From positions 1 to 15,202 of the forward strand of contig JAAYXC010000436.1 in NCBI GenBank assembly GCA_012516115.1: a DNA stretch of 15,202 bases. Direction: 5' to 3'. The notes under the pieces are model-generated. The model saw only the letters and a list, made by a program, of their open reading frames with translations. It searched no databases and was not told the DNA's origin. Source of the stretch: Bacillota bacterium (GTDB lineage: Bacteria > Bacillota > UBA4882 > JAAYXC01). Shown here one piece after another: positions 14,256 through 15,202 of the stretch; the stretch's first letter is position 1; each line of letters opens with the position of its first letter. A program made the translations under genes and the position numbers.

Positions 14256-14519
14256 TTACGACCCGTACTCCCGGAATTCTTCCGTTCCCCCTTCTCCGCC
14301 CAGATCCGCCACGGGCCGCGCCGGCACGATGGTGGAGATGGCATGTTTATAAACCAGCTCTTGTTTTCCTTCGTCTTCGAGGACGACGGTGAAATTGTCG
14401 AAGCCGCGCACGAGACCACGAAGCTGGAAACCGTTGATGAGGTGAATGGTAACGGGCGTCCCGTCTTTGCGCACCTGGTGCAAGAAAGCGTCCTGCAGAT
14501 TAACGACCGGCTTGCCCAC
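14256..14519 (-). CDS. hfq: RNA chaperone Hfq
   Basis: Hexameric Sm-like protein that binds small RNAs and mRNAs. In 87 residues: alpha helix with Gln9 and Asp10 (E. coli Gln8/Asp9 proximal-site positions), rim basics Arg17 and Lys18, Sm1 motif around NGFQLRGLVRGFDNFTVVLE (29-48) with Phe43 of the uridine pocket, and Sm2 with YKHA at 57-60. A short Gly/Glu-rich tail ends it. Start choice: an ATG at 14525 has GGAGGG touching it with no spacer, while the GTG at 14519 stands seven bases from the same GGAGG. I therefore prefer GTG; the ATG would add two residues. It overlaps the 3' end of miaA, as in the conserved miaA-hfq order. Confidence 0.95.
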   Translation of the reverse strand: MGKPVVNLQDAFLHQVRKDGTPVTIHLINGFQLRGLVRGFDNFTVVLEDEGKQELVYKHAISTIVPARPVADLGGEGGTEEFREYGS

Positions 14520-15202
14520 CGACATCCCTCCAACCGTCTTTACTCTTCTGTCTGCCTTTACTAATTCGACGGGCCATTCCATCTCCCTGCCAAGAGGGAC
14601 AAAATTCGTTCCCTGGCTTCTGCGGTCGAAAACCGGTAAGGTCGAGCCAGAGATCGACCGGCTCCTTCCGAAACCAGGTGAGCTGACGTTTGGCATAATG
14701 CCGGGTTCGTTTCTTCATCGTGGCCACCGCCTGGGAGAGGCTCGTCTCCCCCGCAAGGTAGGAAACGATCTCGCGGTACCCCAGACCCTGCATGGCCGGG
14801 AGGTTGCGGCCGTACCCGGCCGCCAATAGCTGCCTCACCTCTTCCACCAACCCGGCGGCGATCATCGCCTCGGCCCTGGCCTCGATACGGCGGTAGAGCT
14901 CCTCCCGCTCCCTGGTCAAACAAACGTAAACCGTTTCGTACGGCGAAGACCCGCCGCCGAAACTCCGCTGCCAAAAGCTGATGGGTAATCCAGTGGCCCG
15001 GTAGACCTCAAGAGCCCGGATGATCCGGCGGAGGGCGTGGGGATGGATGCGCGCGGCCGCCTCCGGGTCAACCGCGGCCAGCTCGCGGTGGAGACCCTGG
15101 GGACCGATGGTGGCCACGAGGTCGGTGAGGGCGGCCCGAATCTCCGGCCGGGCACCCACATCGGGAAAGAGGAAAGGTCTGGTGGCGGCGCGGATGTAAA
15201 GA
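14500..15202 (-). CDS. miaA: tRNA dimethylallyltransferase MiaA, C-terminal part
   Basis: Transfers the dimethylallyl group to A37 of tRNAs reading U-initial codons, the first step of ms2i6A formation. The frame enters from the right edge in phase, and 233 residues are visible, about two thirds of a usual MiaA. The N-terminal P-loop and substrate Asp lie outside the window. Visible family marks: LYIRA at the edge (from the GGTGLYIRAL block), RIIRALEVYRATG, GLGYREIVSYLAG, and the near-terminal RHYAKRQLTWFRK. After WFRK the protein runs about 45 residues further, with a Lys/Arg-rich tail that overlaps the hfq start by 20 bases; this tail is not a usual conserved part. A GTG at 15159 is internal, not the start. 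Confidence 0.96.
   Translation of the reverse strand, partial: LYIRAATRPFLFPDVGARPEIRAALTDLVATIGPQGLHRELAAVDPEAAARIHPHALRRIIRALEVYRATGLPISFWQRSFGGGSSPYETVYVCLTREREELYRRIEARAEAMIAAGLVEEVRQLLAAGYGRNLPAMQGLGYREIVSYLAGETSLSQAVATMKKRTRHYAKRQLTWFRKEPVDLWLDLTGFRPQKPGNEFCPSWQGDGMARRISKGRQKSKDGWRDVGGQAGR

Overview
The window reads as a stretch of a GC-rich Gram-positive-type chromosome, most likely a thermophilic or anaerobic Firmicute (clostridial/Moorella-like). The grounds are gene order (miaA-hfq; tig-clpP-clpX), Firmicute-style signal peptidase, MutS2-Smr, Hfq and class A PBP, strong GGAGG ribosome sites with GTG/TTG starts, and sigma-A-type TTGACT/TATACT promoters. The taxon is inferred from protein style only; no rRNA marker is present. 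Nothing looks like a phage, IS element, CRISPR array or tRNA. Almost all genes are on the minus strand; only the PBP gene is on plus.

Layout, left to right. 1-387: start of a bile-acid:sodium-symporter-family membrane protein (its C-terminus lies outside). 424-1242: deoC. 1297-1860: type I signal peptidase lepB. These three run leftward with short gaps. 2044-2964: secreted L,D-transpeptidase with two peptidoglycan-binding domains, closed by a clear terminator at about 2000. 3098-5317 (+): class A penicillin-binding protein, divergent from the L,D-transpeptidase. A GC-rich hairpin separates it from the convergent mutS2 (5381-7738). 7847-9619: B12-binding radical SAM protein overlapping the end of a sirtuin gene (9594-10244). 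10319-13548: clpX, clpP and tig in transcription order tig-clpP-clpX from one strong promoter. 13549-14255: a gene-free stretch of about 700 bases holding the tig promoter and leader, a promoter-driven structured RNA of about 180 nt that I read as a 6S-like RNA, and two hairpins downstream of hfq. 14256-14519: hfq. 14500-15202: the C-terminal two thirds of miaA, continuing off the right edge.

How the genes fit together. The L,D-transpeptidase and PBP form a divergent cell-wall pair. Trigger factor, ClpP and ClpX are the nascent-chain folding and proteolysis module; a sirtuin and a radical SAM protein follow it where many Firmicutes carry lon. MutS2 acts in recombination control or ribosome rescue. 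MiaA and Hfq are a conserved post-transcriptional pair, and the putative 6S-like RNA lies between hfq and tig.

Most worth a second look: the 6S-like RNA; a ClpP whose catalytic Asp is Asn; twin cysteine modules with identical spacing at the PBP C-terminus; an apparent CTG start for the radical SAM gene; leaderless-looking promoters for the L,D-transpeptidase and mutS2; and a three-codon ORF behind a strong ribosome site in the tig leader.
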